Assembly (NCBI RefSeq): GCF_009017415.1
Contig: NC_092410.1
Location: 3,720,001 to 3,784,000, forward strand
From: Aspergillus flavus
Lineage: Eukaryota > Ascomycota > Eurotiomycetes > Eurotiales > Aspergillaceae
Length of the DNA stretch: 64,000 nt
Direction: 5' to 3'
The notes beneath the pieces are model-generated. The model had not been told where the DNA came from. It worked only from the letters and a program-made list of their open reading frames with translations, and did no database searches. How positions within the stretch are numbered: position 1 is the stretch's first letter; each line of letters opens with the position of its first letter. A program made the position numbers and the translations under genes. Positions 53,588-64,000 of the stretch are shown here, one piece after another.

Positions 53588-54931
53588 ATGAGTTTGAAGG
53601 GCTTTCAGAAGAGCATTGTCCGAGCGCCGCAACAGTTCAAGGCCAAATTTAACATTGGCGAACACACGAAGGATATAGTCTATAGTGATGCGGAGCGGCG
53701 TTTTCAGGAACTCGAAACGGAGACTAAAAAACTGCACGATGAATCAAAGAAGTACTTTGATGCCATCAATGGTACGGTCCTTCATCCCTTTCTAGCGCCC
53801 ATGTTGGCCCTAATGTGTCTCACTAATTCACTCAATTAGGCATGCTAAACCACCAAATCGAATTCTCCAAGGCCATGACAGAACTCTACAAGCCAATCTC
53901 CGGCCGCGCATCAGATCCAAGCACGTATACGATTGAAGGCAACCCCGAAGGCATCCGGGCTTGTGAAGAATACGAAACGATTGTACGCGAACTTCAGGAA
54001 TCGCTCGCGCCCGAGCTGGAAATGATTGAAAGCCGCATCATAAGCCCTGCGGATCAGTTGCTGGAGGTTATAAAGGTGATCCGCAAAGTCGCAGTAAAAC
54101 GAGACCATAAGAAGCTGGACTATGATCGGCATAGGGCCTCCCTCAAGAAGCTTCAAGACAAGAAAGACAAGTCTCTCAAGGATGAAAAGGCTCTCTATAA
54201 GGCTGAAAACGATGTGGAACAAGCCACCGAAGAATATAACCATTATAACGACTTGCTCAAGGACGAGCTGCCGAAGTTGTTTGCTCTCGAAGCAGAATTC
54301 ATTCGACCACTGTTCCAATCGTTCTACTATATGCAGCTGAACGTCTTTTACACTCTTCATGAAAAGATGCAGGGGATGAACATTGGCTACTTCGACCTCA
54401 CGTTGGATGTTGAGGAAGCGTATGAGAAGAAACGCGGCGATGTGAAGGAACGTGCTGAAGAGTTGACCATCGTTCACTTCAAGACCAAGGGTATCCGTCA
54501 ACAGAACTCGAAATTTGGCAAGGACAAGTTGGAAAAGGAGAATAAGTTTTCCCCTCGGCAGAAAGATCCCGACGTCGTTGAAAATCCTCCCCCTCCTTAT
54601 TCTGCTGCAACAAGCGGCAGCTTTGTTGCGGCAGCTAAATCGAAAGCGAAGCCAGCTCCTCCGCCCCCAAAGCCGAAGCCGGCCAGATTCGCTGCACCAG
54701 TGGAAACGGTCACAGCACTGTATGATTATGAGGCGCAAGCACATGGTGATCTCAGTTTTTCGGCGGGAGATGTCATTGAAATTGTGCAACGGACAGACAA
54801 CCAGAACGAATGGTGGACTGGTCGCGTCGATGGACGGGAAGGACAGTTCCCTGGTAAGTTCCTTATTCTTCATTGTTGGCTTTATACCGCGACTAACCAC
54901 CGCCCTAGCAAACTACGTCCAATTCAATTAA
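53588..54931 (+). CDS. rvs167: BAR-SH3 protein, amphiphysin-like (Rvs167/Hob1)
   Basis: Membrane-curving protein of endocytic sites and the actin cortex. Exons 53588-53771, 53840-54853 and 54909-54931 give 406 residues. An N-terminal BAR domain of about 250 residues begins [29 protein letters not shown] and is rich in coiled-coil helices ([47 protein letters not shown]). A Pro-rich linker ([23 protein letters not shown]) precedes a C-terminal SH3 domain ([26 protein letters not shown]...[22 protein letters not shown]). The last 7 residues of the SH3 domain lie in a 23-nt exon. If that intron is missed, a false hydrophobic tail appears. Confidence 0.93.
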
Positions 54932-55293
54932 TTCGATTCTCCTTCCGCGCTATATGTCGATTCTTATCTCGTTCTTGCGAATGTCGTTTTGATGTAGCAG
55001 GAGTCTGCGGTGTAGCACTATCTCCCAGCTTGCAATTCTCACTCTTCCTAGTCGCTTGCTTTGCCCCACTCGTCTTGCATATTATCTATTGCGTTGCATA
55101 GACTTTTGCATGGTAATACTTGTTCACATGTATATATTAATTTTTGGACATCGTTCCTTCACCCAATCAACATCAACATCGAGAGGATCAAATTTTTCTT
55201 TCTCAGTAAGCTCCCTGTCTAACGTTCATTAGACTACATGACGGAAATAATAATGATGCCATACACTTCCTGTCGGTAACCTGCAAATCTTCA
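54932..55293. other. Intergenic region
   Basis: About 360 bp between two same-strand genes. It could contain an unrecognised first exon of the next gene (signal peptide). Confidence 0.4.
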
Positions 55294-55770
55294 ATGGCCA
55301 TCTTAGAGACTGCAGTACCCACTACCTGGCTAGCTGCCATAGAGACCGACCCGGCCTTTAAATCCTCCGAGATAAACAACTTCGTTGCGGGCATCTACCC
55401 TGCATGGTACAACAGCCTCCCAGAGAGTGTGAAGCAGTACGCTACCGCCACTATTTTGGCCGAGGCCTCCTCCGAGTATGAGAGCGACTTACTTCCCACA
55501 GATAGCGTCGTCCCTCCCTCCACTACCCTATCCGACCCTCGCCCGTCCATCACGAGTAGTCCCTTCGGCTCGACTGCCCTGGCCTTGGCCTCTGGTACCA
55601 CTTCTACCGAAATGGGGACCACCGGTAGCAGCAGCAGCTCTGCGCCTAGCACTACTACTTCATCCACCGCTTCTACCTCTACCTCCAGGGCTGGTGCCCC
55701 TGCTGCCACTGGTATGGCTATGAGCCTACTTGGTACAGCCGGGATCCTGGTTCTTGCCCTCGCTCTGTAG
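55294..55770 (+). CDS. Ser/Thr-rich GPI-anchored cell-surface protein, 5' end uncertain
   Basis: The 158-residue frame has a folded N-terminal part (AVPTTWLAAIETDPAFKSSEINNFVAGIYPAWYNSLPESVKQYA) and a long Ser/Thr-rich, glycosylation-type spacer (TTSTEMGTTGSSSSSAPSTTTSSTASTSTS). The end is hydrophobic (GMAMSLLGTAGILVLALAL) with small residues (AGAPAATG) before it, a GPI-attachment pattern. No signal peptide is visible at this ATG, although such proteins need one. The frame is open upstream to 55207, so a spliced first exon carrying the signal is likely. Otherwise the gene is 5'-truncated. Surface localisation is inferred from the C-terminus. Confidence 0.6.
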   Translation: MAILETAVPTTWLAAIETDPAFKSSEINNFVAGIYPAWYNSLPESVKQYATATILAEASSEYESDLLPTDSVVPPSTTLSDPRPSITSSPFGSTALALASGTTSTEMGTTGSSSSSAPSTTTSSTASTSTSRAGAPAATGMAMSLLGTAGILVLALAL

Positions 55771-56805
55771 AACGGGATCAAGATGGATGAACGAAATATG
55801 CCTTGATATTGGAATAGGATAGACTGCTCGCTGGCACTCTATTAATGGCTACCTGATCGTCATGAAAGGATCCCGTCGCTGCGTTCTTGTCATTCATTCC
55901 TTGGGCGAACGTCTGCAGTCGTGATTCAGGTGAAGGAGAGGTGCAAGAAGGAGAGAGGTTTTGGGCGATGGCACCTGGCTTATTTGGAATATTATTATAG
56001 AAAGAATGTCTGGATACCAGCGTGGTGAGCTCGTTAAAAAACAAATATCCATATGCCATATCTGGACAAGAACTGCTACCTTTCCATCTGTGTAAATACC
56101 TCACGCGATAGCAATGGTAAGACAACAAGTACGGTAGCATGTAACGGACAATTCACAAACTACTTTCCCAGACATAAACCTATTAATATCCCATCGGTCA
56201 TATCTAGAAGATGAGCTATTAAGAACTATCAATCAACATATATTTCAGCAGTAGCTCCGTGCTCGCTAGACAGGGAGAACAAAAAAGTGCTGTTTGCCGA
56301 AAGTAGAAAACGAGGACATGAACCTCTTGTTCTTCAAAGAGTTCCTGGATTGTATTCAGTGACTTCGTTGCTATTCTCGCCGTTGTGAATATAGATACAT
56401 CCAATGAGTGACATGTATTACCGGCGCCTCAACTCCAGCCCTCTGGACAGGGAAGCGATAGAAGGAGCTACAGAGATAGCAAGAAACGACTGGGGAAACA
56501 AGCAGTGAATTTACAGAACCTAAGCGTTGGCAGAGACGAGAATTGAAATTCCAGAATATAAACATAGAACCAATTCGGATGAAAAAAGGAAGTAAGCGGT
56601 CTATATCATAATACTTATTAGCATATTGCCGTATGTCATCACATAACACGAGCAGTGTCACAGTGCCCAGGGTAAGTACGCCATTATACTAGACTGGGAC
56701 TTTCAGCTTACCTTTACCTAACAGGGCTTCCTAAGAGTTAAGCACAGTGTCTCAGAGGATAGAGACCGAGTAGGCGGCTCGAGAGAGCGCGTGATTCTAT
56801 TCAGC
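55771..56805. other. Intergenic region
   Basis: About 1 kb with only short overlapping frames of no recognisable content. It is the 3' flank of both neighbours. Confidence 0.5.
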
Positions 56806-57816
56806 TCACCCCCAAGGAAGCCCTAGTCTGTTCTTCCATGTTGCTTCAGGAAATGAAAGTGGTATTGTGGACCCCGACCACCATGATAGTACACGTAGAT
56901 CAGCAGCTGCCTGTCCACCATGGAAACAAGGGTGAACTGCCATCGGAAAATCGGCGAGATAAAATCCTGGCAGATCAAGCGGTGCCATTTGCTGCAGGGT
57001 TGGTATGTACTGCGGTTTCGCGTGCTGATTATCAACGGGGATTGTACCCGGTAAACTGCAAGTACCAAGGAGTAGCGCGTTTTGCAGGGGAACGGGCATC
57101 ACTGGAGCACATGACTGCGGGTAGAAAGCAGGGACTTGTGGTTCAGCATAAGGATAGTAGGTTTGTTGTGCTATAAAGCCTTGACCATTCGGCAAGGAAG
57201 CAAGAACAGATTCTTGGCCTCGAATTGCATGAGCTACATTAACCGATGGCGGTCGAGCCACTATATCCGGGGAATGTGAACGCTCTCGGTGCTTGGTGAG
57301 CGTTATCTTGCGGCAAAAGCTATACAAGAGCATCAATGCTTTGGTCGCTTATAAGGGAACATGGCACTTCTACCTTTTCCCACAGGTCGGTTCCTGACAG
57401 ATATAAGGTCGCTCCCCGGTGTGAATCCTCCGGTGTCGGGATAAGCTGGAAGACTGCACCTTCTTAGCAACTTCTATCACTTAGCAAGTTGCGCTGGAGC
57501 ATGCCTACATCAGAAAACGCTTTCCGACACTCTTTATGTTCACATATATGAGGCTTTTCCCCAGTATGTGTTCGAGAATGAATTGTTAATGCGCTTCGTT
57601 GGATGAACCTCCTGTTACAATCTTCTACCGGACAGTGAAAGGGTCGATCGTTGATATGTATACGATAGTGTCTGCAAAGATCTGTTTTGCGCGTGAACGT
57701 CTATGTATATTATCAGTAGGCTCGGGCCCAGAACACAGAGAAATAGCTAACAAAGACCTTACCTTTCCACAATGCTTCCAGGGACATTTAATACCTGGTA
57801 TTCTCTTAGGTGTCAT
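56806..57816 (-). CDS. C2H2 zinc-finger transcription factor, four fingers
   Basis: Minus-strand exons 57816-57763, 57700-57509, 57453-57374 and 57319-56806 join in phase to 279 residues. Four consecutive C2H2 fingers are assembled by splicing: [69 protein letters not shown] and [24 protein letters not shown], joined by TGEKPH and TGERPY linkers. The intron positions cut fingers 1, 3 and 4. The C-terminal 160 residues are Pro/Gln/Tyr-rich, likely an activation or disordered region. The start is the first ATG of the frame; an upstream exon cannot be excluded. Target and function are unknown. Confidence 0.85.
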
Positions 57817-59466
57817 GGCAAAAGACAGCAAGACTAATTAGGATGACGGACAAGCGCTGGCAAGAGCACTGGAAAGCGAATAACAGGAGGCAATATTGGC
57901 ACGCAAGAGCAAGGAATGTATCCAAAGGGATAATGGAGACTCAAAAGGTAAGTATAGCATCAATCGTTTGAGGTATCGGATAGGATTAGACGTAATCGCG
58001 ATGAGATCAAGTAATCTGGATATAAGACAGGGTGAACAGGTAAGACTAAGCTACCACTGGAGGGAAAGAGGTAGAGACCATTGATAGACGGCCATGAAGA
58101 TTCGCGTTCCAAAAGTATCTACAGGTGTCTAACAACTGGTTCTATGGCTTCAGCTCTTTGCTTTTCTTGGTAATCCTTCTGCGAAACCCGGCTAAACTGT
58201 TCCTTTGGGTAACAGAGGAGCACTCCAGTTTTCCCTAGGCGTAATTTATCATACTTTAGTGGTATTGTCGAAGTAGCCAAAGAGCATAGGTGGCAACAAC
58301 GGTTTCCGGAAACAGCTAAAGGAATAAACATTCATAGTACTATGGAGAGAGCACAAAATGACTATCTAGTAACAAGAGAGTCTGGATGATCGAAATGCAC
58401 ATAGTAGAGTTCAAGCCCCGTCAGGACTAATAATTGGAATACAGAACCGGAGAACCTCACCTCGACTAGCCCAGAGTTGCATGTTTTCGTAGCCTGTCTA
58501 TTGCCTCTATCGGAATCAGAAATTTATAGCTGCCCAATATCCCGAGATGGCCAAGGTATGGCACGTCGCTTTCGTCAGCGAGATCATTTATTTGACGTTA
58601 CAAGCGAGACATCCCCACTCGCCTCACTGGGACCCAGTCTCCGCCTCATTCAACTATAGCAAATTGATTATTCACTTATGTGCACTTCCGCTGTAGGTAG
58701 GAAAGCTCTTGCCGGGAATGCTAGAGAACCATCGATCTCGGGCAGGTTATTGTTCATCTCGCACTCTCTAGCACCAATTATCAATGGATATCACAATCCC
58801 AGGATCCTAGTAGGGGTGAGACTAGGAGAAATATTCTTATTCGATCATTTGACTATGAGCGAGCGCAGCTTGCCTAGGCTTGGTAGGCCACCTCTTCTTG
58901 TGCTGTAAGACGGCACCCCTGCATTTCATACCTAACACCTTGGCTCGTTGTAACCAAGGAAACTTAACAATACAGAACAATATACTGGAAGCATAACCAG
59001 CGCCTTTGCAGCACAAACAAGAATATCTTAGCCACGGTTGATAGTTGACATTTAGACTTCACGGATGTCCCGGAGCATGAAGAGCCTTCGATTTAGCACG
59101 GCATTGCGAACTTCGTGTGATTAAAGACAATAAACCTATCACTACTATTTGCTATTGGCAAAACGATTTCCCTACCTTACAGATCAAGGTACACGACTGT
59201 TATAATCCGAGCTTATTGTATTCATACCATGATATTCACATCATATAAGGTCCCGTTTTGCTCCCATGGCTTGATCGCCCAACACAGTATGCGAAGTTCA
59301 ACGGCCTTATCGTGTCGATATGATACCCCAGGACGAACTCTTCAATAATGATAAGCCATCCAGAACATCTTCGTCTTTGAATAAGCTGACGTGGATTCAC
59401 AAACAACAGACACGGCTGGAGGATCCTGCGTGGAAATTACTGCCCCCGTTACTTGGAGGCCTGACC
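57817..59466. other. Intergenic region
   Basis: About 1.65 kb without a supportable gene. Small frames (57896-58084, 58119-58331, 58477-58659, 58678-58908) show no domain, signal or membrane pattern. Confidence 0.5.
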
Positions 59467-60501
59467 CTAGACATGCACCGAAAGCCTTCGTAACATTTCA
59501 CCGTCGATATCTCTTTGCTGCAAAGAGAAGAGGGGTTCCCGACAATGTGGCTGAGAAACAGCTGCATTGGCGAGATCATCATCATATTGTGCTCGCACAG
59601 GAGCTTTAGTGTCGCCATAGTAATGCTGAGCTTGTGGTTTGTGTATGGGTGAGCTCAGAGAGAGGAATTCGGAGGAATACAGTGGTTGATGCGTCTGATG
59701 GATGGGAATGTGCGTCAGTAATTTTATACACGACGAGTCTCGAGTAGAGATGGTTATGTTTGGCCTTTCGTGCGGATCATTCTGAGATTCTGTATGATTC
59801 CTTGATTCATTTGCAGGCTTGCGCGGATTTCGTCTCTTGCAGATGTCTTCATAGATAGTACTTAACAATCTGCTACTCCTGAGGCGGCCGTGCAGATCCG
59901 ATCTTCCTATGCGGTTTTCGTCACGAAGTAGCTCAAGTAGCCCATCCAAAACGTCAGATGTCTGTTCAAGTTGCGCCAATCTGCGCCTCGATTGCAGCTT
60001 CCGTCGTTGGTCGGTCTCTTTGTCTACCAAACACGCCGTCCTATATGTATGACAACCTCCGCACGGTATTTCCCCAGTACACTGCTCACAACTGATCATT
60101 AACAAAGATCCTTATTCTCGGATGCTTCAGGTAGAAATAATTACCTTTCTCTTTCTCCTTTGACATGCAGTACAAGCTCTGGATGAATGCTTTCGCCGTG
60201 ATAGTGTTGCGATTCTCTCAAACTCTGCCCTCGTAGATGAACCTACTTGAGTCCATTTCGGCGTTGCTGACATCTTTGTGAATGAGATGGCACTGTGCGC
60301 GAACTCTGAAAAATTATCTAAGTTCTGGTGTTCAGCCCTAGGCAAGAACCTACCCAGTAGGGGATGAAATGCTTGTAGTTGGACTGGCATGTAATCCGCT
60401 GCAATGTCCTTGAATGAGCGGCTCCCCTTCTCCTTAGGAGGTCGAACCCCCGGAGCCGACTCAATCAGGCATTGAATGTCGCTCGAACTGAAGCTTCGCA
60501 T
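59467..60501 (-). CDS. Zn2Cys6 DNA-binding protein
   Basis: Minus-strand exons 60501-60145 and 60081-59467 give 323 residues. The first Cys triplet (ACTACQRRKRK) is at the end of exon 1. Using acceptor GAGCAG|TGTACT, exon 2 supplies CTGEIPCGGCHTYRTAC, giving a perfect C-x2-C-x6-C-x5-C-x2-C-x6-C cluster; the nearby acceptor GATCAG would stop at once. A basic linker and a short coiled coil (RRKLQSRRRLAQLEQTSDVLDGLLELLRDEN) follow, as in Gal4-type dimers. No fungal_trans middle-homology region is seen, so the protein is short. Residues 1-107 before the cluster are unusual. A 48-bp in-frame intron (GTAGGT...TTTTTCAG) may be removed there, or the true start may be MSATPKWTQVG (60279). No target is known. 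Confidence 0.7.
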
Positions 60502-63500
60502 CCCTTCCTCAACCCCGCTTCAAGACAGGACAGTAAAAGAACGTATGTTGAATTTGATTTTGGCACAGGCGTTATGTAGTGCCTATAATGGCGCTCAGCA
60601 TGCATAATGTATATCTAGATAGTCGGCCGGGCGTTCGTGTCCCTCTTAGGCCAGTTATTGCAGATCTATCCCATAACGGTATCACGGGCTTTGACCATAT
60701 CCCGAGGTTTGCCCGTTGCTGAGATCTCCTGCCCAGGAATGCCTCGATCTAACTGCATCAGTGCCTATGATTCGACCATCGGCTATTCAGGACGTAATGT
60801 GGAGGGTCCGAAGTTTCTCTGTCAGCCACCTCTTCTGCTAAGCTTTGTATAGAGGTCCCCACACTCATTTAAGTCTACTTTCTCTTTCTGAGAAAGGAAA
60901 ACGGTATCACAGTGGGAAAGATATCGTGTTGATCTTAGCTAAAAGACCTTTATGTAAACGTTTCAGAATGCTGGGTATAATCACGATGCAATGGTTATAG
61001 TTTCACGGTTAGATAGAGACTTGGATCTGCTGTTGTATAGTTCGTTCTATCGAACTTGGAAGTATAAACACGGGGAAGTTATGAAACCTTGGCCTCAGAA
61101 ACTCTGGAGCGTGAGCCCAGTCCAAGGCGGCAAAAAGCTGGGGTTAGGTACTGAGTCTTATGCCATGTATGCTGTGAACACGCGGAAGATTCTTCACTTG
61201 AAGAGTATATAGTTTGAAGAGTAGTATTTAATGTGAAGAAACTCGTATCTTACAGGAAAGCAGGACTGTCACCACATAGTATCTCATGGGGCACCTCCAA
61301 CTGAACATGTCGCTGGCCTACAGGGAAGTGGGCAAACAGTAAATTACGAAATGAAAACTGTTGACTATCCGGAAGACCGGAAAGAGTACCTATCCAGGTC
61401 TAAACCACTTCCACCAGATATTCCACAATCGAGCATCCTTCCCTAGTGTCCACCTTCCCAGGAGATGCCGCGTTCGTAGACTCGGGTAAATCGAGGGTCC
61501 GGACAATAGCGATTTCTTGCCGAAGCCCTAGCGTTTCACATCGGGCCATGGACTGGTATAGTAATACCGAATATAATCTATTGAATTACATATAGCGATA
61601 GTATAGCCCAAATATAGGATGTGATTCTTAAAGATCGCGGTAACAATACCTGGATTTAGGGGCTATAGACTATAGTACCTCGAGCTAAAAGTTCTTAAAA
61701 AGAGTAAAATACTGCAGGATTCAATCATTAGTTGATAGTCTATACATGCAGACTATTATAATTGGTAGACACAACTGAAGTAATACTAAAGTAGTATAAG
61801 TGGATCCATACCCATGGATCTAATTGGCTAGGATAAGGTCTCCGGAGTCTTCAAGGATAAAATCCTAACTGCACTTGGCAGAAGTTAGAATCAGCTACTA
61901 CGATGCATGTTGGAATTTCCAAATACAGTCTTCTGTCCGATCAACAAGTCTTCCTTGTTAAATCTTATCTTAGTTTCTCCTTTCTGTTATTATATTCTTT
62001 CCTTTCGCTCTCCAGTGGGGTTTAATTAGAGTGAGGATTTCCACACAAGACGTAGTAAGAGGGGAGGATGACAACGCTTAAGCTTCCAACTACAGTAGCC
62101 CTAACTTTATAGTATAACGTTGATCGTAACGGTCTGAAGAATCGATCAGCGAATCATGGGTGCCAGTGTATCTAGATCGAATGTTCCCAGGGTAAAATCC
62201 AGGGGAGCGGGAAGAACTTCGGGGTTTGGTCAAAACCCGCGAGCCATTTTCTGAATGGTTAGAGGAACGCAGGGGCTTGGCCAACAAGACTAGTACCATG
62301 GTATGAGAAACTAAACCGTTTAGAAGTACACTACAACTGCTCTCGAGAGTTGACTCGTATCCAGAAACATGAGGTAGCTGTTCAGTGTGGCTATGTATCT
62401 CTCATGTAGGAAGAAGAAAGACTGATAGAGCAAGGCAGTACCATAAAGTGTACTTCCAGGGCATCAGTCGAAGGTATGATATTCATGATGAACCACATTT
62501 TCAATCATTATAGCCGGTTCTATCGCGCTATTGCCGCTCATCGAGGAGCTATGGAAAATGGACCATGGGCCGGCAAGAAAGTATTTGCAGACTAAAGGAT
62601 GACTAAAATAGGTGTTACCTGCCTGTCCTCCGTAATTTACAGTCACGTCAATAAATTCTGAACTTAGCCAAGAGGTCTCAGTCTCCCTAGGTAGGTTCCG
62701 ATGTGATTACCTGGTTATCCCTGATGATGACAATTTAATACGCAAACCTGGCAATGGCCTACAAAAAACTAGTATTTATGGAATACAGTTCATCCATGAA
62801 GCTGAGTTCTTATACGCAAAGGGATGTCTTACTTGACATTCACGAACGATAAAGCCGCAATTCTCTCATCAGATGTCAGCGATGCTACACCGGTCCTCAT
62901 AGCGCCTGATATTATCACGAAGCCTCTCAGACGATAACTTCATTATATTTATGTTTGCTTAACCAATTCTGTAGCTATGATTCTGATTTTAAAATTCTCA
63001 ATTCTTTCTGTATTTGACCAGATCATCCAAGTCTCAGCGTCCGACTATGCTTTCCCGGATCAATCATTATGCAGGGGATGGAGAGCACCGAAGCCTTCAC
63101 ACCAGCGATCCGATCCTTGACCACCCCGGTCCGCTCCAACACCCGAAGATGATACTCCGCGAGGAGGTTATGGTAGTGTCGAAGCTTCAAAAAGCAGGTT
63201 GGTTGGTTTTCGTAAAGGCCTGGTTTGTCTGCATGACTTGATCCATGAAATGCCATCGAAGCACTGAATCTACTGGTCTAAATTCGTATCTCTAAGTTAG
63301 TTGGGAGGAAATTTGAAGAAAAGGTAGGGAGGTGGGTAGACAGTTGCTCCTTTGATATATTTCCGTACCTCGCGTGTCGCAGGACCGCTATACATGGTGG
63401 TCATCCCTAGCATTATCGGTTTATTATGAGCCGTTAGTAGGGTTAACGATGTGCATAGGTCAAGCCCGTTAGACAATGCGCACACTTATACAATCCAACA

Positions 63501-64000
63501 TGGACTCTCCTTTATGCGTTCTCTTTATAACCCTCAGACGCAACTATTGTCCTGACGTCACTTCATCTGAGAATCAAGCGTATATCGCCAACAGACAAAA
63601 ACAGGATCCGTAGAATGTGCCAGCTCAATCGAGGATAACATGACCCGATTTGAAATATTCTACGGGCACGCTGCATAATAGCGAAATTATGAACCACTCC
63701 AAATCAAGTTAGTGAGTACCGAGGCTTAGATAGACTCATTACGTGATTATAATCACCATTGGTTAACTAACACAATTGACCCAGACGTGTGCGGGCGATT
63801 GATGGCCATGGGCTCTTCCTTTTAGCTTGTAGGGACTATTGAGAAAGCCAGTGTTCATGCGAGATATACAAGACATACGACTTAGATGTTGCAGCAATAG
63901 GTATAGTTCTAGATGCCATTCTGGATCCTAGTTCATGTGCTATGCGATTATACTCGGCAACACTATATGCCCGGCCGTAATGTACTAGTTATGTGCCTTG
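60502..64000. other. Gene-poor right end
   Basis: About 3.5 kb with no gene I can support. Open frames are short (60-77 codons), overlap on both strands and lack recognisable motifs. The composition is moderately AT-rich, and a short inverted repeat GATCCAT-ACC-CATGGATC lies at about 61802-61819. A 5' regulatory role for the Zn2Cys6 gene is likely only next to 60502. Confidence 0.45.

Noticed and set aside
53911..54900. 329-codon minus-strand frame opposite the BAR-SH3 gene
   Set aside because: Fully antisense to a conserved coding exon, with no domain; a typical shadow of a Lys/Glu-rich coiled-coil gene.
62464..62646. Small minus-strand frame in the right end
   Set aside because: 60 codons with no signal, domain or neighbouring exon that would extend it.

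Overview
The window is nuclear DNA of a filamentous ascomycete, most likely an Aspergillus or close relative in the Eurotiales. The evidence is many 50-100 bp GT-AG introns, typical Eurotiales families (a CipC-like protein, Zn2Cys6 regulators, a D-xylulose kinase with XlnR/AraR-like promoter motifs), a tRNA-His and a small TA-flanked MITE-like element. Splice models were built by hand; where stated, exon lengths sum to an intact frame.

Left block (0-14 kb), conserved genes: clathrin adaptor AP-1 mu (+), tRNA-His (+), a mitochondrial cation-diffusion-facilitator metal transporter of the Mmt type (+), D-xylulose kinase (+) and the tRNA exportin Los1/exportin-T (-).

Middle block (14-47 kb), accessory and rich in gene decay. 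It holds a quinone-oxidoreductase pseudogene with two in-frame stops, a PD-(D/E)XK-like protein followed by a relic resembling the giant DUF3638 family, an MFS transporter, an orphan tandem-ACT protein resembling the regulatory half of aspartokinase, a class 3 lipase, a GRDP/DUF1399-like protein, a probable membrane protein, an F-box-like Cys-rich protein, a 1019-residue protein with a Gly/Ser/Cys tail, an SDR pseudogene and a DUF3425 (bZIP-type) pseudogene. Then comes a compact four-gene group: ACC-synthase-like PLP aminotransferase, monocarboxylate-type MFS transporter, TesB-like thioesterase with a peroxisomal C-terminus, and a Zn2Cys6 regulator. All three intergenic promoters of this group carry the same TCCCGC-N-GTTCCCG motif inside a 9-bp-period CCCG array. 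This looks like an undescribed, co-regulated small metabolic cluster and is the main discovery candidate. After it lie a 320-bp MITE-like element, a CipC-like gene and a decayed second copy of the CipC block.

Right block (47-64 kb): indoleamine 2,3-dioxygenase (-, kynurenine/NAD pathway), mitochondrial cysteine desulfurase Nfs1 (-, Fe-S assembly), a BAR-SH3 amphiphysin-like protein (+), a Ser/Thr-rich GPI-type surface protein (+), a four-finger C2H2 factor (-) and a Zn2Cys6 protein (-). The last 3.5 kb shows no gene I can support.
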